From NCBI RefSeq assembly GCF_000525855.1, contig NZ_AODE01000011.1, positions 1 to 64,000 of the forward strand: DNA of 64,000 bases, in the 5' to 3' direction. This stretch comes from Listeria cornellensis FSL F6-0969. Its GTDB lineage: Bacteria; Bacillota; Bacilli; Lactobacillales; Listeriaceae. A program made the position numbers and the translations under genes. Position 1 is the first letter of the stretch. Each line of letters starts with the position of its first letter. The notes beneath the pieces are model-generated. The model saw only the letters and a program-made list of their open reading frames with translations, did no database searches and had not been told where the DNA came from. Below, one piece after another: positions 9,383 to 21,600 of this stretch.

Positions 9383-10096
9383 ATGATGAAGGCTCCACAA
9401 ACAGGAGAGATGCAATTTTTATATAATTCAGATGTAGTTAATGAAGAGTTCAACGAATATAAATTTTATTATTTTTTACAAAAAGATATGCTTTATCCAT
9501 TACAAGGCACGATAAAACAATTCAAAAAACACGAGTTTCTAATTAACGAGAAGGATAGCATAAACGAGATATACTTCATACAAAGTGGCTACGTAATGGC
9601 GATGAAAAGAAGTTCACAAGTTATCGATTTTTATACAAAGTCTGATATTTTAGGTTTTGATGGCTTGCTATTATCAGAGTTAGCAGAGCATTCATTCGAA
9701 GTAATATCTGATGAAGTAACAATCATGAAATATAAAAAAATAGACATCATCGAGAAAATACTAAATTTGCAAGAAGGTTATTTTTATCATTATGTCCATA
9801 TGCAAAACCAAGTAAAGCGTCTGTTAGAAAAAGAAGAATTGCTAAGGCTTCCCTCCGAAAAGCGAATTGGTTTCGCCTTGCTTCAAATTATTAAAAGATA
9901 CGGAGAAGGAAATAGGCGTAGTGGGATAGTGCCATTTCCGAAGCATATCAATAAGGGGATTCTAGCCAAGTATACAAACCTTAATCCGAATACAGTAACC
10001 AATGTGTTGCAAAAGTTTCAAGAAGAATCCATCATTCAAACAATTCAGCGAACGATGCATATTAATCTAACCAAGTTACAATCTAAATTGGCCTAA
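9383..10096 (+). CDS. Crp/Fnr-family regulator (PrfA-like), copy 1
   Basis: About 237 residues. An N-terminal cyclic-nucleotide-binding-like beta roll (KKHEFLINEKDSINEIYFIQSGYV) is followed by a long helix and a C-terminal winged helix (KGILAKYTNLNPNTVTNVLQKFQEE) that would bind DNA. This is the layout of PrfA and its many Listeria relatives. There are no clear cAMP-binding Arg/Ser residues. An ATG at 9368 is open, but GGAAGTG sits correctly before the ATG at 9383. The next gene is a paralogue with the same MQFLYN segment near the start. Target genes unknown; the surface protein cluster 2 kb away is a natural candidate. Confidence 0.8.
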   Translation: MMKAPQTGEMQFLYNSDVVNEEFNEYKFYYFLQKDMLYPLQGTIKQFKKHEFLINEKDSINEIYFIQSGYVMAMKRSSQVIDFYTKSDILGFDGLLLSELAEHSFEVISDEVTIMKYKKIDIIEKILNLQEGYFYHYVHMQNQVKRLLEKEELLRLPSEKRIGFALLQIIKRYGEGNRRSGIVPFPKHINKGILAKYTNLNPNTVTNVLQKFQEESIIQTIQRTMHINLTKLQSKLA

Positions 10097-10248
10097 AATG
10101 AGTACAAATGAAACCATAGCTACCCTGTGATTCTACAAAATACATTTTTCTATGCAGTTATTTAGAATAAGCCAGTTCTTGCTGAATTAGTTGGTAAAGT
10201 ATAAACAAGGCAAGAGAAATGTTGGGAAATTTCGTAGGAGGTAGGAGC

Positions 10249-10965
10249 ATGAGAAATAATATCGCCGAGATGCAATTTTTATATAATCAAGAAAGTATTT
10301 CCACTCAGTTCAGCAAAGAAAAGTTTCGTCAATTTCTACAGGAGGATATGATATTCCCGTTGACAGGGGTTAAGAAGAAGTACCGTAAAAACGATATCAT
10401 TATCTCAGAAGGGCAAGCGGTAAACGAAATCTATTTTATTGAATCTGGAGATGTTGTAGCCAGGAAAGAGAGCGAGAAAGTCATTGATTTTTTTGCGAAA
10501 AATGAAATCATCGGCTTAACAAATCTCTTACTAGATAGTCAGTCGGAGTATTCGGTTCAAGTGATATCCAGTGAACTTGTTGTCACGAAATACGATAAAG
10601 AAAGCATCATCGAAAAAGTAATCAATACACAAGAGGGCTATTTCTATCATTACGTTCATATGCAAAATCAAGTTAGTCGAATGATGGAAAAAGAAGAACT
10701 CCTCAGACAACCAGCAGAACAAAGAATTAGCTTAGCACTACACACTTTGGTTACAAAATTTGGTGAAGCGACAAATGATCCAGATCTTACAGGTTTTCCG
10801 AAATCAATCAGTAAAGGTATGATTGCACAATATACCAATTTGAACCCAAATACTATCACTAATATCTTGCAAAAATTACAAGAAGAGGGGATTATTTACC
10901 CTGCGAGAAGAGCATTCTACATCGATACTTTCCAATTACAACTCAAACTAGACAGTATTTTATGA
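10249..10965 (+). CDS. Crp/Fnr-family regulator (PrfA-like), copy 2
   Basis: A 238-residue paralogue of the preceding gene. Shared blocks include EMQFLYN, KNDIIISEGQAVNEIYFIES, GYFYHYVHMQNQV and NLNPNTITNILQKLQEEG. It has the beta roll, dimer helix and winged helix in order. The open frame runs from 10219, but TAGGAGG precedes the ATG at 10249, so that start is used. The 150-nt gap to copy 1 suggests a separate promoter. Tandem duplication with divergence is the simplest origin. DNA target unknown. Confidence 0.8.
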   Translation: MRNNIAEMQFLYNQESISTQFSKEKFRQFLQEDMIFPLTGVKKKYRKNDIIISEGQAVNEIYFIESGDVVARKESEKVIDFFAKNEIIGLTNLLLDSQSEYSVQVISSELVVTKYDKESIIEKVINTQEGYFYHYVHMQNQVSRMMEKEELLRQPAEQRISLALHTLVTKFGEATNDPDLTGFPKSISKGMIAQYTNLNPNTITNILQKLQEEGIIYPARRAFYIDTFQLQLKLDSIL

Positions 10966-11029
10966 GTTAGGTATTCCGACGCTAAGAAGCAATGTAAAAA
11001 TATCAGAAAATGGGGAAGGATTGAATTAA

Positions 11030-11747
11030 ATGTACCTATTTAAAAAGAAACAAGCTGTTGAATCACGCCACAGACGTAAAAAAACAAGTGAGCCACAGAA
11101 ATTAATCGCCAAGTTAAACCCAAAATCACCATATTCCGAACTATTCCGTTCCATCCGTACGAATATCGAATTCTCAAGTGTCGATAAAGAAATGAAATCG
11201 ATCCTTATTACTTCCTCAGAGCCTGATTCTGGTAAATCAATCATTTGTGCCAACCTAGCTGTCGTGTTTGCCCAACAAGGAAAAAAAAACGCTCCTTATC
11301 GATGGCGATTTACGCAAACCAACAGTAAAAAAAATATTCCCAGAAGCAACGACACATGGTTTAACAGGAATCTTAACAAATAAGATCACAATCAACGAGG
11401 CCATTTGCGATACCGATGTAGAGGATTTGTATGTATTACCAGCAGGAATTGTTCCACCAAATCCATCCGAGCTACTAGGTTCCGAGAAAATGAAACAAGT
11501 ATATGCCGAACTTTACGAGCAGTTCGACCAAATCCTGTTTGATACTCCACCAATACAACTCGTTGTTGACGCCCAATTGCTCTGCTCACTTGTTGATGGA
11601 TCCATTCTACTTGTCCGCAACGACCATTCTTCCAAAGAAAATAGCAAAAAAGCCTTGCAAAAAATGCAGACAGGAAAAGCACACATACTTGGTAGCATCT
11701 TCAATAACAGTAAAATGAAAATGGACGGATACTACTACGCTGAATAA
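11030..11747 (+). CDS. CpsD/CapB-family bacterial tyrosine kinase, one frameshift
   Basis: About 238 residues after correction. Features: conserved SPYSELFRSIRTNIEFS segment, Walker A in EPDSGKS (about 64-72), Walker A' LLIDGDLRKP, Walker B-like ILFDTPP, and a C-terminal tyrosine cluster (DGYYYAE) that would be autophosphorylated. An A9 run at 11281-11289 breaks the frame between Walker A and A'; reading A8 repairs it. Such kinases normally need a membrane activator (Wzz/YwqC type) and sit in polysaccharide operons. None is visible here, so it is an orphan with no obvious partner. Confidence 0.85.
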
Positions 11748-11796
11748 TATGTAGGATCATTCAACTAACAAAAAAACTCGAAACCATTAAATAACG

Positions 11797-11846
11797 ATCG
11801 CGTATTATCAAGGATTATTTATCCTTGATAATACGCGATTTTTATT
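11797..11846. terminator. Strong terminator after the kinase gene
   Basis: A perfect 19-bp stem: ATCGCGTATTATCAAGGAT (11797-11815) against its complement (11821-11839), five-base loop, then TTTTATTTT. Confidence 0.9.
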
Positions 11847-12191
11847 TTGCCTAGTATGAACAAAACCTAGAGTCAAGTTTAGTTAATATCAGTAATGGAG
11901 TAGTTGTATACATATCAAGTGAAAATTTGAACCACTAGAGACGGATTTTTTACGTGTCAGCATGAGAGGTTGGAGCCAAGCAGATGAACCTTTTAGATTC
12001 TTTTTGAAAATACAAATTCTAACAAATTGAAAAGTGGAATCAATAATTTAGAATAAGCAAGAATCGCTAATAAAGCGTGATAATATGTAGATACAGAGCA
12101 AGACAGGCAGCACAGAGAAAGGTCGAATATTAGGAAACAACCTCAATAAGAATATAGTAATACAAATAAAAATTAGGAAGAAGGAATTATT
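11847..12191. other. Long leader upstream of the first surface protein
   Basis: About 345 AT-rich bases with no coding sequence. It ends in AGGAAGAAGGAATT, the ribosome site for the TTG start at 12192. No clear promoter or operator recognised. Confidence 0.5.
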
Positions 12192-14738
12192 TTGAAAAAC
12201 AAGCAAATTAAGAAAATGGTAAGTGTATTGACGGTAGCATCTATTCTAGGAACGAGTATTGTAACACCACTAAGTGTGTTTGCGAGCCCGGCATTGGCAG
12301 CAGAAGGAACGCAAACAGTATCAGCACCCACTTATCCAGTAGGTGGAAATGAATTTGTGAATTTCAGCGGTAATCTTAGCGCTCAGAATGCTTTTTTCCA
12401 ACAAGTAGATATTACGAATGATCTTCTCTACATTGATATGACACTTGTATATAAAGGTTACGGAATTGAAGTAACTATGCCAGATGGCGAAATTATTAAA
12501 TACTATAAAAAAGCAGAGAAAGGTATACTTGAATATTATACACTTGATCTAAAAGGAAGAGCAGCTGGTACGGTTCGATTAAAAACCTTGAATCCGAATG
12601 GTACGTACGAACGAGCAGCGGTAGCAACGGTACAATTAGTAGCGACTGGAAACACGGGCCTATCACTTTCTAACTACGGAACTGCTGTATACGGATTGTT
12701 CAGCGACAGTACCTTCACAGCATTGGCAGCCAATGTAACACAAAGTGATATTGATGCGGCCAAAGCATTAGCAGCGAGCGTCCCAGCTTCAGCAGAAAAA
12801 ACAAGATTGACAGAGCTAGCAGACAAAGCGCAAAAACTGCTTAACGATAGTATCGCAAAAGAAAATGACGCTCGTAACGCAGTAAATGCACTATTCAATA
12901 ACAATACTCCTAGCACAAATGTGATTAAAGAAACAACAGATCAAGCAGCAATCGATAATGCTCAGAAACTGATTAATGAAGTAGCAGATGTAGCGAAAAA
13001 AGCTGAAATGCAATCAGATTTGAATAAAGCAAAAGAGCTATTAGTAGCGCGCATCGCATTAGAACAAGAAGCCACAGCAAAACAATTAGCAGACCAAACA
13101 GTAAAAGGGCTATTTGAAAACAATGACCCAACAAGCGATAAAATAAAAACGACAACAGATCAAAGCGCAATTAATGCAGCACAAGAAACAGTTAATGCAG
13201 TAAAAGACCCAGTCGCAAAAGAAGCATTACAAAAAGAAGTAGACCGTGCAAAGGAATTATTAAAAGAACGTAGCGAAGCAGCCGCGGCAGATAAAACACA
13301 ACAAGCATTAGCTACCTTCCTTGTAAAGCAGTTGTTTGAAAACAACACACCGACAACAGATGCAATCAAGAGCGTTGTAGGTCAAGAAGAAATTAATAAC
13401 GCGCAAGTAGAAGTAGACCGTATCCAAGACCCAGCGATAAAAGCAGTATTACAAAAAGATTTAGATCGCGCACAAACATTGTTAAATGAGCGCAACGAAT
13501 CTGAACTTACAGCAGCAGAACAAGCACGTCAAACAGCCGCAACAAAGGCTGTGAAAGAGCTATTTAGTAACGACAACCCAGCAACAGATACAATTAAAAC
13601 GACAACAACACAAAAAAGCGATAGATGACGCTAAAAAAAGTGATGGATGAAGTAACAGATACAACAGTAAAAGCAGCACTACAAAAGGATCTAAATCGTG
13701 CACAAGAACTATTAAATGAGCAGAAAGCAGCAGAACAAGCAGAAAAAAACTCGTCAAGAAACGGCGACAAACCTTGTCAAAGATCTCTTTAAAGACAATA
13801 CGCCAACTACAAACGCGCTCAAAGACACAACAACACAAGATAAAATCAATAATGTACAAAAAGCAATTGACGCAGTAACAGATGAAGCGGTAAAAGGAGC
13901 ACTACAAAAAGATCTAGACAAAGCGAAATCACTTTTAAATGCGGCTAACGTAACTACAGGAAATGCATCACCAAAAGAATTTACAATAGGTACAGACAAG
14001 TACGTAACTGGAACATACACTGGCGACGTGAAGAAACTATCTATATTTGTAAACGATGTAGAATATACTGGCGGAGCATTAAAAACAGACGGAACATTCA
14101 GTTTTTACGCACAAGACAAAGGCATCAAGAAAACAGATACTATCTTTGTAGTAACATACGATAAAAACGGCAAACAATTATCAAAACAACAAGTGAAATT
14201 TAGCATCATTACAGAAGGTAAAATCACGCCGACAGAAATGACAATCCCAGGCGACAAAAATATTGTAGGAACATATACAGGTGATGTAGCCAGTATTACT
14301 GTTGATGTGGATGATAAAGAATATAAAGGCGGAACAGTAGCCGATGGAACGTTTAAATTCTACAGCCAAGATAAAATTAAAGTAGCGACTAGCAAAGTAA
14401 TTGTAAAAGCTTATGATGCGGCAGGTAAACTGCTAGACACGAAAACAGTGAAATTAAAAGCAGTAGTAGCAGTAACAAAAGGCAGCGTTACACTAGATAC
14501 CTTCACAGTTGGCGATAAAAACATTACAGGAGTATACACAGGAGATGTGAAGTCATTCATGGTAACAGTAGGAGAAACTTCTTACAAAGGCGGAACATTA
14601 AATGCAGACGGTACATTCAAATTCTACGCACTAGACAAAATCAAATCAGCAGATGAGATTGTAACGATACAAGCATTAGATAAAGTAGGCAAAGTATTAG
14701 ATACAAAAACAGTAACAGTTGCAGAATTGATCAAATAA
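12192..14738 (+). CDS. Secreted Cry1Ac-D5-like/Ig-like repeat surface protein 1, three frameshifts
   Basis: About 847 residues when corrected. The start is TTG 12192, matching its paralogue's ATG (both read MK-K-IKK). Order: signal peptide ending near ALAAEG; a unique domain of about 110 residues (NEFVNFSGNLSAQNAFF, YKGYGIEV); about six helical repeats of about 70 residues (KAVxxLFxNNxPxT, QxxIxxAQ, DLDRAQxLLN) like the Cry1Ac D-V/VI repeats common in Listeria secreted proteins; then three Ig-like repeats of about 80 residues with GDKNITGxYTGDV. No LPXTG, WxL or GW anchor is visible. Extra bases are in A runs at 13612-13617, 13633-13639 and 13743-13749. Probable adhesin or cell-associated protein; function not shown. 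Confidence 0.85.
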
Positions 14739-14750
14739 TTAATTGAAACA

Positions 14751-14796
14751 AGAGGAATGTTTATAAAAAAGTTTATAAACATTCTCTCTTTTTTAT
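14751..14796 (+). terminator. Terminator after surface protein 1
   Basis: AGAGGAATGTTTATAAA (14751-14767) pairs with TTTATAAACATTCTCTCT (14772-14789) with one bulge, followed by Ts. Confidence 0.85.
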
Positions 14797-15286
14797 GTAG
14801 TACAGCTGCAATAGAATTAGCTTGACGACTGAGGAGGTGCATGCCAATTGTAAAAAAAGCATATAAAATCGGTGGGATTCAAGAATATATTTGAAAAAAA
14901 TCTAGCAATTACGTTTCGATTTTACAGATAGATAGTAATCGATGCGTTAACGTCAATATTTATTATACATGCAAGCATACTATCAATTTTTAATAGAATA
15001 TAACAACGAAGATAAGGGTTAGAATGCTGGTAGAGAAGGATTTCGAATAGAATACCTGACTATTTTAAAGCGAAATAGTAGAGGAATAAGGCACGACTAT
15101 TAAAAAGAAAGTCATAAAAGGTTCAAGAACATGTGCTTTTGAATCTATATTACTAGAAAACGGACTTTAATTTCTGTTCTATACTAATGAATGTAGTCAC
15201 CACCAAGGTAACGTGTTAGTAAAACAGTGAGTATCTAGGTCTGGTGAACTCGACAAATATTAAAACAAGGAAGAGGTATTATTTTT
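14797..15286. other. Long leader before surface protein 2; one possible 17-codon ORF
   Basis: About 490 bases without a normal gene. GAGGAGGTGC followed by ATG at 14841 opens a 17-codon frame ending at 14894. The ribosome site is good but the peptide matches nothing I know. The rest is AT-rich leader sequence. Confidence 0.4.
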
Positions 15287-18200
15287 ATGAAAAAGCAACA
15301 AATTAAGAAATTAGTAAGTACATTAACAGTAGCATCTATCATCGGAGCGAGTGTGGTAACTCCATTTAATGTTTTCGCAACCCCCGCTCAAGCAGCAGAA
15401 GGAATTCAAGCTACAGCATCAGCACCAGTATATGAGTCAACAGCGAACAAATTCCAAAATTTCACAGGGAATCTTAGTGGTCAAAACGCTTTTTTCCCAA
15501 TGGTGCAAATCACTAACGATATTCTTTACATTGATATGACACTTGTATGGAAAAATTACGGAATCCGAATAATTCTACCGACTGGTCAAGTTATCGACAG
15601 ATATAAATCTTCAGACAAGAACGTATATGATTATTATACAGTTGATTTGAAAGCCCTAAATGGCGGAACGATTCAATTGAGAACGTTAAACCCAAATGGT
15701 TCGTATGAGCGTGCTGGAATAGCGACAATCTATCTAGGTTCATCAGGCAACACGGGTGTCGCAATTAACACATACGGTCAAGCAGTATACAACTTGTTCA
15801 GCGACAGCACATTTACAAAACTTGGTGCTAACATAACTCAAAGTGATATTAACGCAGCAAAAGCATTAGCAGCAAGCGTACCAGACTCTGCTGAAAAAAC
15901 AAATCTAACTAATTTAGTAAACAAAGCTCAAAGTCTTCTTGATGCTGACAACAAGAAAAAAGATGACGACGCACGGATTGCGGTAAATGCACTTTTCAAC
16001 AGTAACTCACCAATCATAGATGTAATCAAACCAGAAACAACGCAAGGTTCAATCAATGCAGCACAAGGTCTAGTAAATCAAGCAACAGACCCAGTGAAAA
16101 AAAGCACAAATGCAAACAGACCTAGACAGAGCAAAAGAACTACTAACAACACGCGATGCTTCACAATCTGAATCAGCAAAACAAGCAGCTGCAAATAAAG
16201 CAGTGAAAGAATTATTTGTTAACGATTCACCAGCAAGCAACGAGATCAAAGCAGTAACAAACCAAAAAGCAATCGACGACGCGCAAACAACAATCAATGC
16301 TATTGTTGATCCAACAACTAAAAGTGCACTACAAGCAGATCTAAACAAAGCGCAAGCCTTACTAGACGCTCGTGGCAGTGCCGATCAAGCAGATAAAGAA
16401 CAACAAGCGGTTGCAGGCTATCTTGTAAACCAATTATTCAAAGATAACGCACCAAAAACAGATGCAATTAAAGATGTAACAACACAAGCAAAAATTGATG
16501 AAGCACAAATCCAAGTAGACCTTGTAAAAGATCCAGCAGCACAAGTAGCACTACAAAGAAACTTGAACCGTGCCCAAACGCTTTTAAATGCTAAAAATGC
16601 TTTAAATCAAGCAGAAAAAGATCGTCAAGTAGCAGCAGCCAATGCAGTAAAGGCATTATTCACAAGTAACGATCCAGCAACAGATGCAATCAAACCAACA
16701 ACGAGTCAAAAAGCAATTGACGATGCACAAAAAGTAGTAAATGCAGTAACAGATCCAGCAAAACAAGTAGAATTACAAGCAGATCTTGATAAGGCACAAG
16801 AGCTTTTAGATGCAGCGATAGCAGCAGAAAAAGCAAAACAAGCAGCAGCAGATAAAGCGGTTAATGCATTATTCACAAACAATAGCCCAGCAACAAACGC
16901 AATCAAACCAACAACGAATCAAAAAGCAATTGATGATGCACAAAAAGTGATTGACGGATTAACAGATCCAACGAAAAAAGCAGCATTACAAGCAGATTTA
17001 GATAAAGCACAAGGCCTATTAGATGCAGCTGTAGCAGCAGAAAAAGCCAACCAAAAAGCAGCAGATGATGCAGTCAATGCGTTGTTCACAAACAATAGCC
17101 CAGCAACAAACGCAATCAAACCAACAACGAATCAAAAAGCAATTGATGATGCACAAGAGGTAATTGATGGCGTAACAGATCCAACGAAAAAAGCAACACT
17201 ACAAGCTAACCTAGATAAAGCACAAGCTCTTTTAGATGCAGCAACAGATGGTGCAGCAGCAGAAAAAGCGAAACAAGAAGCAGCAACAACAGCAGTAAAC
17301 GAGTTATTCACAAACAATCTACCAACATCAAACGCAATCAAACCAGCAACAAATCAAAAAAGCAATTGATGACGCACAAAAAGTAGTAAGCGCAGTAACA
17401 GATCCAACGAAAAAAGCAGCACTACAAAAAGACTTAGATAAAGCACAAAGCTTACTAGATGCAGCAACAGCAGAAAAAGCGAAACAAGATGCAGCAACAA
17501 AAGCAGTAGATGAGTTGTTCACAAACAACCTACCAACATCAAATGCAATCAAACCAACAACAAATCAAAAAGCAATTGATGACGCACAAAAAGCAGTAGA
17601 CGCAGTAACAGATACAGCTAAAAAAGCAGCACTACAAAACAATCTAAATAAAGCCAAAGAATTGTTAGCCGTACCAACAGCAGGAACAGTAAAACCTAAT
17701 GAATTTACAATTGGTGATAAATATATCACAGGAACGTATTCAGGTGACGTTGCTAGTATATCTATGCTATTAAACGGTGAAAATAACAAATTTAATGGCG
17801 CAGCTTTGAAAGATGGCGAATTCAGCTTCTATGTAAATGACAAAAAAAATCAAGAAAACAGACGTAGTAATTATGGTAGCATACGATAAATCAGGTAAAG
17901 AATTGTCACGCCAACAAGTGAAGTATCCAGCTATTTCAGTAGGAACAATTACACCGAAAGAAATGACAATCCCAGGCGACAAGAACATTACTGGAACATA
18001 TACTGGCGATGTAGCTTCGATTACAGTTGGAGTTAAAAGAGGAACAGCAGAAGAAGTAATTTCCAAGGGTGGTACAGTGAAAGACGGTACAATCACTTTC
18101 TATAGTAATGATAAAATTAAAGCAGCTACAGATGTAGTAACAGTGAGAGCCTATGATACATCAGGTAAACTGCTAGATACAAAAGTTGTGAAATTAAAAG

Positions 18201-18472
18201 GAGTAGCAGTAGTAACAACAGGAGAAATCGCACTAGATACTTTCACAGTAGGTGACAAAAACATTACCGGTACATTCACGGGTGATGTGAAGTCAGTGAA
18301 AGTAACAGTTGGAGGAGCTCCATACAGCGGTGGTACATTCAACGCTGATGGTACATTCAAATTCTACGTATTTGGTAAAACAATATTAGTTGATGATATC
18401 ATCGAAATTCAAGCATTAGACAAAACAGGAAAAGTACTAGATACAAAAACAACAACAGTCTTAGCAAAATAA
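15287..18472 (+). CDS. Secreted Cry1Ac-D5-like/Ig-like repeat surface protein 2, three frameshifts
   Basis: About 1060 residues when corrected; closest paralogue of protein 1. Signal peptide ending near AQAAEG, the same N-terminal domain (NKFQNFTGNLSGQNAFF, WKNYGIRI), one degenerate and eight clear helical repeats of about 71 residues, then three Ig-like repeats (GDKYITGTYSGDV, GDKNITGTYTGDV, GDKNITGTFTGDV). It ends without a recognised wall anchor. Ribosome site GGAAGAGG precedes ATG 15287. A runs with one base too many: 16097-16103, 17356-17361, 17842-17849. The middle repeats are almost identical in DNA, so copy number may vary or be misassembled. Confidence 0.85.
16640..17660 (+). repeat. 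Near-identical 213-nt tandem repeats in surface protein 2
   Basis: Five consecutive 71-codon units. A stretch of more than 60 nt beginning TTCACAAACAATAGCCC occurs without change at 16872 and again at 17085, exactly 213 nt apart. The next two copies differ by only a few bases. Confidence 0.85.
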
Positions 18473-18489
18473 TGTAATAGGTTAGAATA

Positions 18490-18566
18490 GAGAGTTTGGG
18501 ACAGAGCCAACAGAGCATATCATTGCTTTGCCGATTTATCGAGGCTAAGTCCCAGGCTCTTTCTTT
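18490..18566 (+). terminator. Terminator after surface protein 2
   Basis: GAGAGTTTGGGAC (18490-18502) pairs, with G-T pairs, to GTCCCAGGCTCTT (18549-18561), followed by TCTTT. The loop is long. Confidence 0.6.
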
Positions 18567-18602
18567 AAAATTATAAGTAGCAAAAAGTTAAAGGAGCGAA
18601 TT

Positions 18603-21600
18603 ATGAATATCAAAAAAAATAACCCGTATCCCGATTCTATTGAGTATTGCAGCGCTAATATTTAGTATGATACCCCTTACACCGCAAGCCACGACCGAAC
18701 AATTTATTCCCACGGTAAATCTTATGACTACAGTTGGGAGTGAGGTTCAATTGCCTAAAGAGGTAGACGAAGCAAATAGCCAATATAAACTGTCAAAAGT
18801 AGCAGTTAAGTGGGATCCTATATCATCCGAAATATTCGAAAAAACTGGTAAATATGAGATATCGGGCAAAACAATCACTAGTAGTCAATCAGTCAAGGCT
18901 CTGATACATGTTTTTTCAAATAGCAAACCGATTAATATAGCAGCAGTGGGAGACAGCATCACATTTGGGATGAACGTTGAAAATCCATCTGCTAACAGTT
19001 ATCCTAAACAGTTGAACAATAGATTAGGATCAAAATATAACGTGATGAATTTTGGGAATAGCGGTAAAACGTTGTTGGAAAATGGGAATGATCCATATAT
19101 TAAAACAAGCGAATACACAAATAGCCTAGGATCAAATCCAGACGCGGTAATCATCCAATTAGGAACTAACGATGCGAAACCAACCAATTATTCTAAAATT
19201 AATAATTATATTGATGATTATCTGAAGTTGATAAATAAATACAAAGCGTTGAACACAAAACCAATTATTTATATCTCAATACCACCAAAGGTTGAAAAAA
19301 ATATATACCTTATTGAGCCAAGTAATGTAGAAAAAAATTCTACCGAAAATAGTCGAAACTGCACAACGCGCTGGGCTAGATATTTCCATTATTGATAACA
19401 ATACGGCATTATTAGGTGCAGGAGAATTCATGCCAGATGGCGTCCATCCTAACGCTAAGGGAGCAGCTATTTTAGCCAATAATGTATATCATAGCTTGAC
19501 CGGAGAACAACCAGTTTTAACAGGGGAAGTCCCAGTGAACGCCTATGATACAAGCTATGGCGCACTGAATACAGTGAACTCAAGTCAAGATTTAGTCCTA
19601 ACAAACATAGCAAATCAGAACTGGGTCTCTTTTAAAAATGTGAATTTGGATAATAATATTGGCGAAATAGAACTAACGGCTAACTCTCTATATGACAACG
19701 TAACAGTCGAAGTTAGATTAGGTAGTCCAGAAGGTACGAAAATAGGAAGTAAGTTATTAAATAAGTCTAGCTCAGGGACATCAAATATTATTAAAATATC
19801 TAAAACAACCGGTAACCAAAATATATTTTTCGTATTCACTAATCCTTCTAGTAACGCAAGCACAGAAATTGCCAAAATAGAGGCAGTGGATTTCAATTAT
19901 GGCACCCAGAAAAATGGATCACCAGTATACAAAGATGGAAATCAATTTCAAAATATAATGGAAGAAAGCTATGCTTCTCAAAATAAATATTTAGACAATG
20001 TTTCTATCATAAATGATCGCCTAGTTATTGATATGACGAGTCTTTGGAAGGGATATGGTATCAAAATAGAACTACCAAACGGCGAGGTGTTGAGAGTATA
20101 CAAAAAAAAGTGAAACAAATGCTTCGGAAATCTATTCACTGGATTTGCGTAATCGTAACCTATCAGGTGGATTCATTCAATTAAGAACGCTAAATTCAGC
20201 GTTTTGGGGTGAAAATAGTTATCAAAATTCGACTATTATTAAATTACCACTAACGCCGACAGGAAATGGTGTAAACTTAACTGAATTTGGCCAAGGAATA
20301 TACAACTTATTTAGTGACGATACTTTTGAAACACTTCAAGTAGAAATTACGCAAAAAAATATAGATCTAGCACGAACCCAAATGCCTGAAACGCCAGAAT
20401 CAGTAGAAAAAACGAGGCTTATTGAGTTATTGAATAAGGCAGAGCAACTATTAAACCCAGATAATACAGAACAAAAAGATGCAGTGTACGCTGCGATTAA
20501 TAATTTCTATGAAGAAGAAAATTCCCAATTAGCAATTTTAAAAAAGTACAACAGATCAACAAAAAATCGACAACGTTCAAGCGTTAATAAACACAATTAG
20601 CAATACTTCACTAAAAAATGAATTGCAAGTCGAGTTAGACATCGCAAAGCAACTGCTAGAAAAACGAACAGCAAGAGAGCTAGAAATCAAAACAGACGCA
20701 AGCAACTCTCTGAACGAACTTTTCCAAGATAATCAAGTAACTAGCAATGAAATAAAAGACTCGACAAATCAAAAGGCGATTGACACAACACAAAACCTTA
20801 TTAATGAAATTTCTGATAGTGAAGTACGCGCAGATTTCCAAACAAAACTAGATAAAGCTCAAGCGTTACTAAATGCTCAAACGATAGCTAATGGGAATCT
20901 AGACTTAAATGATTTTCACATCGGTGCCGATAAATACGTGACTGGAGAATACAGCGGGAATATTGCAAGAATTTCTTTTGTTCAAAATGGTGAAGAGTCG
21001 AAAAATTCCTCGTTGAAAAATGGTGTGTTTAGCTTCTATGCTAACGATAAAAAAATTAAGAAAACAGATGCTATTTTTATGGTTGCTTATGATCAAAACG
21101 GCAAGGAGATAGTACGACAAGAACTTAAAATCATTGCAGAAACCACGGGTAAAGTAACTCCAGCAACAATGGCGATCCCAGGAGATAAATATATTACAGG
21201 AACTTATACTGGTGATGTCGCTCGAATGGAAGTAACCGTGAATGACGTCCTCTATAAAGGCGGTACACTGTCTGGTGGGACATTCCAATTTTATTCTAAT
21301 GATAAAGTGACAAAAACGACCGATGTTGTTGTAGTGCGCGTATTTGATAGTAAAAACAAGCAACTTGATAAGCAAGCCGTTTCTATCAAAACACTGATAC
21401 CAACACAAGGCTCTATTACAATAGCTGGAGAAGTGAACGTGGGGACTAAAAATATAGAAGGTACATTTACGGGTGCTGTTCATTATTTAGTCGTGACGGT
21501 AAATAATACGCCATATAAAGGTGGAACAATAAGTAAAGATGGTACGTTCAAATTTTATATATTGGATAAATTAAAGAGTCAAAGCGATATGATAACCGTA

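Noticed and set aside
14841..14894. 17-codon ORF with good ribosome site
   Set aside because: Too short to judge, no similarity, and not repeated before the sister gene; only mentioned with the leader.
12192..18472. Phase-variable contingency loci in the surface genes
   Set aside because: The same A-run errors also hit ldh, threonine aldolase and regulators, so a technical cause is simpler.
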